A stretch of DNA of 64,000 nucleotides, from positions 20,153 through 84,152 of the forward strand of contig DASXVQ010000154.1 of NCBI GenBank assembly GCA_036504155.1, written 5' to 3'. This document shows, in pieces, positions 46,178 through 54,148 of the stretch (positions within the stretch are counted from its first letter, which is position 1; each line of letters begins with the position of its first letter). A model generated the notes under the pieces. That model saw only the letters and a list, made by a program, of their open reading frames with translations, made no database searches and was not told the origin of the DNA. The position numbers were made by a program, and so were the translations under genes. The stretch is from JACRCT01 sp036504155. GTDB lineage: Bacteria > Myxococcota > Myxococcia > Myxococcales > UBA5297.

Positions 46178-47296
46178 CTAGTGATGAACCGCGTGCTCCG
46201 CGCCCTTGGCGCCGTGCTCCTCGTGGCTGCCACCGTGGTGGCCCATCGCCACCCCCATCCCGATGAACAGCGCCGAGAGCATGGTGAAGACGTAGGCCTG
46301 CACCAGCGCCACGAAGATCTCGAGCAGGTAGATGGCGAAGGCGAAGGGCACCGACACCACCGCCAGCCACGCCGACTTCATGATGAAGATGAGGCCCAGC
46401 AGGAAGAAGATGATGATGTGCCCGGCCACCATGTTCGCGAAGAGGCGGATGGTCAGCGCGAAGGGCTTGGTGAACAGCCCCAGGAACTCCACCGGGATCA
46501 TGATCGGCCACAGCGACGGGTGGACGCCGCCGGTCAGGTGCTTGAGGTAGCCGCCCACCCCCGCCGCCCGGATGCCCGCCGCCTGCGTGACGAGGAAGGT
46601 CAGCAGCGCCAGGCCCAGCGTCACGTTCAGGTTGCTGGTGGCGCTGGACAGGTAGGGAATGAGCCCCAGGAAGTTCATCACCAGGATGAAGAAGAAGGCG
46701 TTGAGCAGGTACGGCGTGTAGCGGTCGGCGTCCTTCTGGCCGGGGATGTTCTTGCGGGCGATCTCGTCGCGCACGAACAGGACGATGATCTCCAGGAGCG
46801 TCCCGAACCCGCGCGGCACCAGGTCCTTGGTGCCCTTCTTGGGCGCCGAGAACCAGAACATCAGGATGAGCACCAGCGCCGCGACCCACATCCAGAAGGT
46901 GTGCTTGGTGGGGGTCAGGTCCAGGACCTTGCCGCCCACGTGCACCACGCCGTTCCAGCCCAGCGCCTGGCACTCGAGCTTCTTGAAGTCGAACTCGAGC
47001 GCGGAGTGGCTGAACGGGCTCTCGAAGGCCACCACGTGGGAGTCGGTGACGTGGTGGAAGATCACCTCGGCCACCTCCGGGTTCTCGGCGTGGTGGGCGC
47101 CGTGGTCGGAGAGGATGGCCGCGCAGCTCGGCTCTTCGGCGGCGTGCGGCGGGGTCGCCTCGACCTGGCCGGAGGCTCCGGCGGCGGGGGCGTCGTGGTG
47201 CGCGGGGGCCTCGGCGGCCTCCTGCGCGAAGGCGCTCGTCGACGGCGTCAGCGCCGCGATCAGAAGAGCGAAGAGGAGAGAGTTGCGCGAGCTCAT
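46178..47296 (-). CDS. atpB: F0F1 ATP synthase subunit a
   Basis: 372 residues, longer than the usual about 270 because of an N-terminal signal-like segment and a His/Glu/Ala-rich exported stretch of about 120 residues before the first core helix. The essential arginine helix is present (FALTIRLFANMVAGHI). The C-terminus is His-rich (GHHGGSHEEH...AVHH). Long N-termini like this are familiar in deltaproteobacterial AtpB. The ATG overlaps the atpI stop by four bases. Confidence 0.95.
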   Translation of the reverse strand: MSSRNSLLFALLIAALTPSTSAFAQEAAEAPAHHDAPAAGASGQVEATPPHAAEEPSCAAILSDHGAHHAENPEVAEVIFHHVTDSHVVAFESPFSHSALEFDFKKLECQALGWNGVVHVGGKVLDLTPTKHTFWMWVAALVLILMFWFSAPKKGTKDLVPRGFGTLLEIIVLFVRDEIARKNIPGQKDADRYTPYLLNAFFFILVMNFLGLIPYLSSATSNLNVTLGLALLTFLVTQAAGIRAAGVGGYLKHLTGGVHPSLWPIMIPVEFLGLFTKPFALTIRLFANMVAGHIIIFFLLGLIFIMKSAWLAVVSVPFAFAIYLLEIFVALVQAYVFTMLSALFIGMGVAMGHHGGSHEEHGAKGAEHAVHH

Positions 47297-47679
47297 GCCT
47301 GGCCCTCCGCGGTCTGCGGCCGGGCATGCCGGACCACGACCGCGAGCTCGATGACCTGGTGCGCGAGGTAGAGCGCGAAGAAGGCGGCGGCGAAGGCCAG
47401 CGGGTCGGCCCCCAGCGCGTGCGCGACGAGGACGCCCGCGGCCACCAGCATCATCCGCAGCAGGAAGCCGACGACCAGCGCCCCCAGCACCAGCTTGAGG
47501 CCGCGGTCGAAGGCCAGCGCCAACAGCGCCAGCGCCGAGGCCGAGGCCAGCGCGCCGACCGCCACGCCGGTGCCGGCGCCCAGCCGCACGGAGCCCTCGA
47601 GGAAGAAGGGCGCAGCCACCCCCAGCCCGGTGGTCAGGGCGAACAGGACGACGCTCTTTCCGAAGAGGCTGCGCTTCAC
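47293..47679 (-). CDS. atpI: ATP synthase subunit I-like protein
   Basis: About 128 residues, four membrane helices and no charged domain, in the position of AtpI, which helps assemble the c-ring. GTG at 47679 is preferred because GAGGG lies ten bases upstream and just after the atpZ stop; a GTG at 47721 would overlap atpZ by 29 bases. Sequence similarity to known AtpI is weak and the call rests on position, size and topology. Confidence 0.75.
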   Translation of the reverse strand: MKRSLFGKSVVLFALTTGLGVAAPFFLEGSVRLGAGTGVAVGALASASALALLALAFDRGLKLVLGALVVGFLLRMMLVAAGVLVAHALGADPLAFAAAFFALYLAHQVIELAVVVRHARPQTAEGQA

Positions 47680-47692
47680 TGTCGTGGCACCC

Positions 47693-48109
47693 TCAGGACT
47701 GACGCTTGTCGTTGCCGTCACTGCCGCCGGGAGGAAGGGGCTTCCCCGGTTTGCTGCTCGGAGTCCTCAGGACCGCCCTGAGGAAGACCGTCAAGCCACC
47801 GCCGACTCCCAGCACCGACCCCACGACGACCAGCCAGGGTGAGGTGCCCAGCTTCTTGTCCAGCCACCACCCACCCAATGTCCCCGCCAGGACGGTCCCC
47901 ACCATCTGATAGACGCCCTCGAGGATGGGCGAGGCCCGGCGGTAGGCGGAAGCGAAGTCCCCGCCGTTATTGTCCTTTTCCTGTGACAGCGCTGGCTCGA
48001 TCTGCCGTTGGGGGGAGCGTCCTTCGCGGGCGCCAAACCCAAAAGCCCAATCAATACCGACTGCTGCGAACGACCGCGGGGATTTAGCACGCAGCCTGCC
48101 CGCCCGCAA
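47693..48109 (-). CDS. AtpZ/AtpI-like F0 accessory protein
   Basis: The core FASAYRRASPILEGVYQ, then two helices around GGWWLDKKLGTSPWLVVVGSVLG, is the AtpZ/F0F1-ATPase accessory pattern (a magnesium or assembly factor). The frame opens with TTG at 48109, but the first about 40 residues look non-coding and a promoter candidate overlaps that TTG, so the true start is probably further in; a CTG at 47989 (reading MSQEKDNNGG) is the best placed. First gene of the F0 operon. Confidence 0.75.
   Translation of the reverse strand: MRAGRLRAKSPRSFAAVGIDWAFGFGAREGRSPQRQIEPALSQEKDNNGGDFASAYRRASPILEGVYQMVGTVLAGTLGGWWLDKKLGTSPWLVVVGSVLGVGGGLTVFLRAVLRTPSSKPGKPLPPGGSDGNDKRQS
48081..48109 (-). promoter_or_regulatory. 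Candidate promoter of the F0 ATP synthase operon
   Basis: On the minus strand TTGCGG (48109-48104) and TAAATC (48086-48081) are 17 bases apart in a locally AT-rich stretch. The -35 hexamer is identical to the candidate upstream of nfnA. The match to the -10 consensus is weak. Confidence 0.3.
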
Positions 48110-48131
48110 CCCGAAAACTGGGAAGGAGGGG

Positions 48132-49823
48132 CTACTTGCGCTTGAGCGGACCGGGAGGGGACGGCGCGAGCGGGGTGGCGGCCGGGGCGCCGACGGGAGT
48201 CACCTCGGGCTGCGAGGGCCCGGCGAAGAGCTGCGAGAGCAGCACCGCCAGGACCACGCCGACGATGAAGGCCCCGGCGAAGAGCACGATCCGGAAGAGG
48301 ATGTGCTTCTTGCGCTCCTGCGGCCCGTAGTCGGCGGTCAGGGCGTCGGTGAAGCGGCGGCGGCGGGGCGCGGGCTGCTGGACCCAGGTGACGGTCGGCA
48401 GCTCTTCGCTGTGCCGGTCGCTGGAACGGCGCTCTCCGGCGCGGGGCTGGTCGTCGACGGGCGGGGGCGGCTTCTCCACCTCCTCCGACTCGGGGGCCGC
48501 GCGGGTGCGGTCGGGGTCGAAGTCCGAGGCCGAGGGCGAAGGGGCCCCGAACGTCTCGGCGACCCCGGGCTGCGCCGAGGGATCGGACGTGGGCGGGGAC
48601 GGAGGCGGCGCGCGCCGGAAGTCCCGCTCGGGCTCGAGGTCGGCGACCGGGGGCGGCGGCCGCGGCGGCGGCGCCGAGGGGGCGGCGCGGACGGCGGCGC
48701 GGATGGCGTCCATGCTGAAGCTGGGGCCCCCGCCGTTGCCGGGCATGGTCACGTCCTCGGGCTCCAGCTGCGTCGAGGGCTTGGGGACGACCCTGCGCAC
48801 CGACTTGTCGGTGGACTCGGCGTCGAAGGCCGCCATGGCGCGGGCGACGGTGGCCCTCTCCTGGTTGGCCTCCTGGCGGAAGAGGGCCTGCATCAGGGCG
48901 CCCAGCGTGGACTGGCTGGTCTTGGCGCCGATCTGCTGCAGGGCGCGCTGCAGCTCGTCGCGCAGCTCCTCGGCGTTGGGGAAGCGGTCGAGCGGGTCCA
49001 TGGCCAGCCCGCGCATGATGATGGGGTCGAGGAAGGGCGGCACGTCGGACTGCAGCTTCGAGGGCGGCACGAAGCGCGGGTAGGCGGCCCGGCGCCAGCG
49101 CTCGACGTGGTCGCCGCCGGTGGGCAGCGCGTGCCAGGCGATGAGCTCCCAGAGGACGACCGAGATGGAGTAGACGTCGGCCCGGCCGTCGACGGGCCGC
49201 TTCCGGGCCTGCTCCGGGCTCATGTAGGCGAGGTTGCCGATGACCACCCGCGGGGCGGTGTGCGCCTCCTTCATCGTGGACTGGGCGGCCCCGAAGTCGA
49301 TGACCTTCACCTCGCCGTCGTAGGAGATGAGGATGTTGGAGGGGCTGACGTCGCGGTGGACCACGTGCAGCGGGCGGTTCTGCAGGTCGGTCTTGCGGTG
49401 GGCGTAGCTGAGCGCGTCGCAGGCGCGGGAGCCGATGAGGAGGGCCAGCGGCAGGGGGAAGCGCTCGTCGCGCTCGCGCAGCCGGGAGCTGATGCGCGCG
49501 ACGGTCTTGCCCTCCACGTACTCCATGGCGATGAAGTACTCGCCCTCCACCTCGCCCATCTCGAGGACCTGGGCGATGTTGCCGTGGTTCAGGTGGACGA
49601 CGACCTTGGCCTCGTCGAGGAAGCGCTTGGCGAAGGTGGGGTCGCTGGCGAGGTGCGGCAGCATCTTCTTGACGACGCACACCTTCGAGACGCCGCCCAG
49701 GCCCGGCAGCCGCGCCAGCCACACCTCTCCCATCCCGCCGGCGCCGATGCGCTGGACGAGCTCGTATCGCCCGAACGGAATGGGGCTCGGGATCTTCTCG
49801 GACACAGGGCTCAACGGCGCCAT
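48132..49823 (-). CDS. Ser/Thr protein kinase with C-terminal membrane helix
   Basis: 563 residues. Kinase domain about 15-285: glycine loop RIGAGGMGEVWLARL, VVKKM with the catalytic Lys, HRD at 156-158 (HRDVSPSN), IDFGAAQ, MSPEQARK. A long acidic and Pro-rich linker (PPPRPPPPVADLEPERD) leads to one membrane helix near the end (FRIVLFAGAFIVGVVLAVLLSQL) and a short exported tail. The DFG and HRD motifs are intact, so it should be active. It is divergent from another kinase gene at 50069, and its stop lies about 20 bases from the F0 promoter region. Confidence 0.93.
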   Translation of the reverse strand: MAPLSPVSEKIPSPIPFGRYELVQRIGAGGMGEVWLARLPGLGGVSKVCVVKKMLPHLASDPTFAKRFLDEAKVVVHLNHGNIAQVLEMGEVEGEYFIAMEYVEGKTVARISSRLRERDERFPLPLALLIGSRACDALSYAHRKTDLQNRPLHVVHRDVSPSNILISYDGEVKVIDFGAAQSTMKEAHTAPRVVIGNLAYMSPEQARKRPVDGRADVYSISVVLWELIAWHALPTGGDHVERWRRAAYPRFVPPSKLQSDVPPFLDPIIMRGLAMDPLDRFPNAEELRDELQRALQQIGAKTSQSTLGALMQALFRQEANQERATVARAMAAFDAESTDKSVRRVVPKPSTQLEPEDVTMPGNGGGPSFSMDAIRAAVRAAPSAPPPRPPPPVADLEPERDFRRAPPPSPPTSDPSAQPGVAETFGAPSPSASDFDPDRTRAAPESEEVEKPPPPVDDQPRAGERRSSDRHSEELPTVTWVQQPAPRRRRFTDALTADYGPQERKKHILFRIVLFAGAFIVGVVLAVLLSQLFAGPSQPEVTPVGAPAATPLAPSPPGPLKRK

Positions 49824-50068
49824 GTTCGCCTACTTTCAGGGGGATCGCGAAGAACTGGCTTCAGGCAGCCCGCGGGCTCGCCGGCGGGGGTGGGCAGCGC
49901 CGGCCCACCGGCCGGGGCGGCAGTTGTCGGGCGCTGGCGGTGACCGACGCGCCCTGGCGCGGAAGCCGGGCGCTACCCCGCGCGTCAGTCTCGACGAGCC
50001 ACTTGGGGAGGCTGGAGCCCGAAGCCCGACTTGACCTGCCTCCCCGTACCCCCGGAAGATTCCGCCCC

Positions 50069-51655
50069 GTGCCCCCCTTCGTGCCGTCGCCGCTGCCCCA
50101 AGCCTTCGGCAAGTACACGCTCCTGCGCTCGCTGGGGCACGGCGGGACCGCGGAGATCTTCCTCGCCCGCCACCCGGGCCACCGCGAGCCGGTGGTCATC
50201 AAGAGGCTGCTGCCCGAGCTGTCCGAGGAGGTGCAGTTCCTCTCCATGCTCGTGGGCGAGGCCAAGGTCGCCGCGCTGCTCGACCACCCCGGCATCGTGC
50301 GGGTCCACGAGCTGGGCAAGGAGAACGGCCTCATCTACCTGGCCATGGAGTACGTGCGCGGCTGGGACCTGCATGCGCTGGCGAAGGTCTCGGGAGGGCG
50401 GATCCCGCCGACCATCGGTGCGCGCATCGCCCTGGGCGTCGCCGAGGCGCTGGCCCACGCTCACGCCCGCACCGACCTGAACGGCCGGCCCCTGCACCTG
50501 GTGCACCGCGACGTCACGCCCTCGAACGTGATGATCACGATCACCGGCGACGTGAAGCTCATCGACTTCGGGGTGGCCAAGGCCCAGACCCAGCTCACCT
50601 TCACGCAGCCGGGCGTGGTGAAGGGCAAGTTCCGCTACATGTCGCCCGAGCAGATCGAGCAGAAGGCGCTCGACGGACGCAGCGACCTCTTCGCGCTCGG
50701 GGTGACCCTCTACGAGATCACCACCGGGGAGCGCGCCTTCGACCGCAAGCAGATCGTCGACATCCTGCGCGCCGTGCTGCGCTTCGAGCCCGAGCCGCCC
50801 TCGAGCATCGTGGAGGGCTACCCGAAGGTGCTCGAGGCGGTCGTCCAGCGCGCGCTGAAGAAGGACCGCGACCAGCGCTACCTCGACGCGGCGGCGATGG
50901 CGAAGGATCTCAAGGAGGCGATCAAGGGGATGCGAGGCCCGAGCGACATCGGCGCCTGGGCCCGCGACCTCGCCGTCCAGTTCCCCGAGAAGCTGCGCCC
51001 GCCGCCGGAGCTGACCCCGGAGCCCTCGGAGGCGCCCGTCTCGGTCTCGCAGCAGAAGCCCAAGCTCGCCCCGTTCAAGCCGGAGCTGACACTGGTGAAC
51101 CTGGCCGAGCCCGAGCCCGCTCCGCGGGAGCCGACGCCGGAGCCGGTCCCCACCAGGTGGATGACCGATCCGGTCAAGGTCAAGATCGTCCAGCCGATCG
51201 GGATGGCGCCGCCGCGGCAGCCCATCAGCCAGGAGACCGACCCGGAGGGGCGCTGGAAGGACGAGACCGAGAAGGATCCCAACACCGACGACGAGGAGAC
51301 GGTCGACGGGGTCTGGCGCGACAAGACCGAGCCCGACCCGCACTGGAAGGAGAAGACGGTGCCGATGCCGCCTCCGTCGCCGCCGCCGTCGGGACCGCTG
51401 CCGTCGGGCCTGCGCTCGGTGCCGCCGTCGCCGGGTGTCGGCGCCCCAGTCATCCCGTTGCCCAAGCCGCCGGCGCACGCCAGCGCCGAGCCTGCGTGGA
51501 CCTCCCAGGTGGCCCCGGTCCCGGCCTTCGAAAGCGGGCCGCACGCGGTGCCGCGTCGCGGCTCGCGCATCCCGGCGATCGTCGGGCTCGTGCTGCTGGC
51601 CATCTCCACCGTCGCGCTGACTTGGAGCGTGCTCGAGTACGTGGTGAAGAAGTAG
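50069..51655 (+). CDS. Ser/Thr protein kinase with C-terminal membrane helix
   Basis: 528 residues from the GTG at 50069 (GGAAGA eight bases upstream); the frame is open to 49940 but that extension looks non-coding. Kinase domain: SLGHGGTAEIFLARH, VVIKRLLPEL, HRD at 146-148 (HRDVTPSN), DFG from 166, MSPEQIEQ. An acidic linker includes repeated units (GRWKDETEKDP, GVWRDKTEPDP, HWKEKTVPMP) that may themselves be phosphorylated. One membrane helix near residues 502-522 ends the protein. A MITE-like element begins three bases after the stop. Confidence 0.92.
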   Translation: MPPFVPSPLPQAFGKYTLLRSLGHGGTAEIFLARHPGHREPVVIKRLLPELSEEVQFLSMLVGEAKVAALLDHPGIVRVHELGKENGLIYLAMEYVRGWDLHALAKVSGGRIPPTIGARIALGVAEALAHAHARTDLNGRPLHLVHRDVTPSNVMITITGDVKLIDFGVAKAQTQLTFTQPGVVKGKFRYMSPEQIEQKALDGRSDLFALGVTLYEITTGERAFDRKQIVDILRAVLRFEPEPPSSIVEGYPKVLEAVVQRALKKDRDQRYLDAAAMAKDLKEAIKGMRGPSDIGAWARDLAVQFPEKLRPPPELTPEPSEAPVSVSQQKPKLAPFKPELTLVNLAEPEPAPREPTPEPVPTRWMTDPVKVKIVQPIGMAPPRQPISQETDPEGRWKDETEKDPNTDDEETVDGVWRDKTEPDPHWKEKTVPMPPPSPPPSGPLPSGLRSVPPSPGVGAPVIPLPKPPAHASAEPAWTSQVAPVPAFESGPHAVPRRGSRIPAIVGLVLLAISTVALTWSVLEYVVKK

Positions 51656-51658
51656 AGC

Positions 51659-52028
51659 AAACCGCCCCCCAACCCCCGCCAGCGGAGCTGGTGGGGGAGC
51701 CGTTGGTTGCCTTCGGCGATGCGGTAGGAGCTATCGCACCGCCACCGGTGTGCTTGATTGAGGCTGGTCGCCGAGCCTGCGAGACGCCATTGCGGGTCTC
51801 GAACTCGGGCACGCCCCCTCGCGCGTCTCTAGAGAGTCGAAGGCGAGAGGCTCCGCGAGGCGGCTTTCCAGATCCGCTCCGAGGTTCCAGAGAGCTCGCT
51901 GATCGCCGCCTCGGTCGCGGCGGTGCCAAGAGCTCCGCGAAGGATCGAGTCGAGCAGAGGCGAGCTCCCCCTCCAGTCCTGTCTCGAGCCTGTCGAGGGG
52001 TCCGCTGGAGGGGGTCGGGGGGCGGTTT
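51659..52028. mobile_element. MITE-like element with 27-base terminal inverted repeats
   Basis: AAACCGCCCCCCAACCCCCG... (51659-51685) and its inverse (52002-52028) match at 25 of 27 positions. The 370-base element exactly fills the space between the kinase stop and the DUF362 stop, whose TAA lies in the terminal repeat. It shares ends and internal blocks with 42001-42256 and 35874-35960 and encodes no transposase. A CCTGTCTCGAGCCTGTCGAGG stretch near the right end resembles the RHPELVEG-type palindrome. Confidence 0.65.
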
Positions 52029-53316
52029 AGCGCATCACTCCCCAGCGCCGCTTCTTCCAGTTCTGCAGCTCCGGCGACTCGCTGACCGCCATCCCCAACA
52101 GCCGCGTGGCCTCCAGCATGTGCTTGAGGCCCATCTTCACGAACTCGGGGTGCGCCTCGCCGACGTCGGGGAAGCCTTTGCCCTCGGCATCCGGCTGCGC
52201 CTGGCCCCAGTTGGCGAACAGGCGGCCCCACTCGCTCTTGAGCGCCTCTTCGATGCGCGCCTTGCCGTAGACCGGGTACCAGAACATGTCGTGGTACCCG
52301 ACCGAGGCCACGTAGCTCCACGGCGCGAGCCAGGTCTTCAGCGACCACTCCAGCGGCTTCTTCAGCGGGCCCCAGTAGATGCGGTGCTGGTTGCGCGAGG
52401 CGAAGGTCATGTTCTTGAACGGCCCGTCGAAGCGCCAGTTCTGCGCCGCCACGCTCGTGTCGCCCACGATCTCGATGTCGCGCACGTCGCCGCAGCCGAG
52501 CCCGGCGTCGTGGGCCAGGCGGATGAACTTGATCGACAGCGGGTCCATCCCCATCAGCTTGGCGGCCACCGCGTCGATCGCCACCTGGTCCGAGGACGCC
52601 AGGATCACGTTCTTGACGTGCGGCACCATGCAGCGCGGGCCGGGGCCGTCGCCGGCGAACGTCCCGTCCATCACCGCGAAGACGCCGCGGTGGATCTTCT
52701 TCTGGATGCGCAGGAGGTCGACCAAGGTCTCGTGGATGACCGGGTGCGTCCAGTGCCGGTGCTCGTTGAGCAGGCCGCCGAAGGCGTTCTTCATCGCCCC
52801 GGTGGTGGTGGTGAAGATGTGCGTCTTCACGGTCGGCAGGTGGATGATGCTCTCCCCGATGAAGCGCTTGGGGATCTTGAAGCCGTCCGGGTAGACCTCG
52901 TTGAGGACCAGGAACTGCTTGGCGACGTCGCCCACTGCCTCGCGGACGTCGATCCACTCCTCGCCGCCCTCGTACAGGTGCACGTTGCGCAGCCCGTGGG
53001 CCTGCACGACGTCGATCTGCTTGTTCGCCCGCTCGCCCAGGTGCGCGTCGATGACGACGGTGCGGTTGTGGCAGGCGTGGATCTTGTCCGGCGAGTAGCC
53101 GTCGGCCTTCATGGCCCGGATGACGCCGTCGAGCTGCCAGGGGGTCGTCGAGGCGGCCGGGTAGAAGAAGTGCCAGGAGATGTTGACCTTCAGCGCGGTG
53201 TCCGCGTCCTTGGCCACCACGTCCTGGTAGCCCGCCAGGTTCATCAGCTCGTGGTAGTCGGCGAGCACCGTCGCGGGCGACGTGCGCAGGATGGCGACCT
53301 TCGACTTTGGACTCAT
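52027..53316 (-). CDS. DUF362 domain protein
   Basis: 429 residues, cytoplasmic. The DUF362 pattern is visible: KVNISWHFFYPAASTTPWQLDGVIRAMK, then HLPTVKTHIFTTTTGAMKNAFGGLL, and AVMDGTFAGDGPGPR, with VAIDAVAAKLMGMDP. Relatives are often linked to iron-sulfur or ferredoxin genes, but this one has no obvious Cys cluster of its own. The ATG at 53316 has GAGGGA upstream. It starts 82 bases after the CBS gene stop (on the same strand) and could be cotranscribed with it. Confidence 0.82.
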   Translation of the reverse strand: MSPKSKVAILRTSPATVLADYHELMNLAGYQDVVAKDADTALKVNISWHFFYPAASTTPWQLDGVIRAMKADGYSPDKIHACHNRTVVIDAHLGERANKQIDVVQAHGLRNVHLYEGGEEWIDVREAVGDVAKQFLVLNEVYPDGFKIPKRFIGESIIHLPTVKTHIFTTTTGAMKNAFGGLLNEHRHWTHPVIHETLVDLLRIQKKIHRGVFAVMDGTFAGDGPGPRCMVPHVKNVILASSDQVAIDAVAAKLMGMDPLSIKFIRLAHDAGLGCGDVRDIEIVGDTSVAAQNWRFDGPFKNMTFASRNQHRIYWGPLKKPLEWSLKTWLAPWSYVASVGYHDMFWYPVYGKARIEEALKSEWGRLFANWGQAQPDAEGKGFPDVGEAHPEFVKMGLKHMLEATRLLGMAVSESPELQNWKKRRWGVMR

Positions 53317-53397
53317 GGCTCCCTCGCTGGAGATTCAAACGTCTCGGAGGGAGCCATTCCTACCCGAAAGCGGCGCGCTTCGCCGCAACAAGCTGGG

Positions 53398-53826
53398 CTA
53401 GGTCGGCGGGACGGGCGACTCGCGCTCGGTGACCCCCTGGAAGGCCTGGAAGGCCTGCTCCGCGTTGATCTGCGGCAGGTCGGACAGGCTGATGATGCCC
53501 TGCAGGATGCCGTTCGGGGCGCAGATGAGCAGCCGCGAGACCTGGTTGTCGGCCATGGTCTGGGCGGCCTTCTCGATGCTGTCGTCCGGCAGGCAGGCGA
53601 TGACGTCGCGGGTCATGACGTCGCCCACCAGCGTGCTCGCCGGCCGGTCGAAGGCGACCACCCGGATGCAAATGTCCCGGTCCGTCAGGGTGCCGATGAC
53701 TTTTTGGTCCTCGCACACCGGCAGGAAGCCCACGTTCGAGTCGCTCATCAGCTTGGCAGCCGTGTAACAGGTGTCCTCCCGGCTCAGGAAGACGACCGAC
53801 TTCTTCATGATGTCGCCGCAGTTCAT
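53398..53826 (-). CDS. Two-CBS-domain protein
   Basis: 142 residues: a CBS pair, MNCGDIMKKSVVFLSREDTCYTAAKLM with FLPVCEDQKVIGTLTDRDI, and VGDVMTRDVIACLPDDSIEKAAQTM with LLICAPNGILQGIISLSDL. Such stand-alone CBS pairs bind adenine nucleotides and regulate partner proteins. The ATG at 53826 is chosen because the upstream frame is low-complexity and non-coding. Located between hcp and the DUF362 gene on the same strand. Confidence 0.88.
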   Translation of the reverse strand: MNCGDIMKKSVVFLSREDTCYTAAKLMSDSNVGFLPVCEDQKVIGTLTDRDICIRVVAFDRPASTLVGDVMTRDVIACLPDDSIEKAAQTMADNQVSRLLICAPNGILQGIISLSDLPQINAEQAFQAFQGVTERESPVPPT

Positions 53827-53991
53827 GGCCTTGCGCTCCCACTCGCCCCGGCAGCAAGCGGCCGCTCGCTGTCCCCGGGACCCCCGATTCCTGTCTCCAC
53901 CATGGGGGTATGCAGCCGCGGCCCGAGCCGCCAGGATCTGCCCGCCTGCCAATGCACGTGCGGGCAGGGGCCGCCGATCGACGGAGCTGGC

Positions 53992-54118
53992 GAGGTCTTT
54001 CCTGCCATGAAGGAGGCCAAACGGCCCCGCGGCGAGGTCCTTCCTCCAAAGGAGGCGGCCGAGCGGCCCCGCGGCGAGGTCCTTCCTCCAACCGAGCAGG
54101 TCGAACGGCCTCCATTGG
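53992..54118. repeat. Three-copy 42-base tandem repeat
   Basis: Units 53992-54033, 54034-54075 and 54076-54118, each starting GAGGTC(C/T)TTCCT and ending near CGGCCCCGCGGC; the third is the most diverged. It fills much of the 322-base gap between hcp and the CBS gene, which otherwise holds no gene I can support. Role unknown. Confidence 0.8.
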
Positions 54119-54148
54119 TGGGTGCAGCGACGGCCGCTCCGGCGAGCT

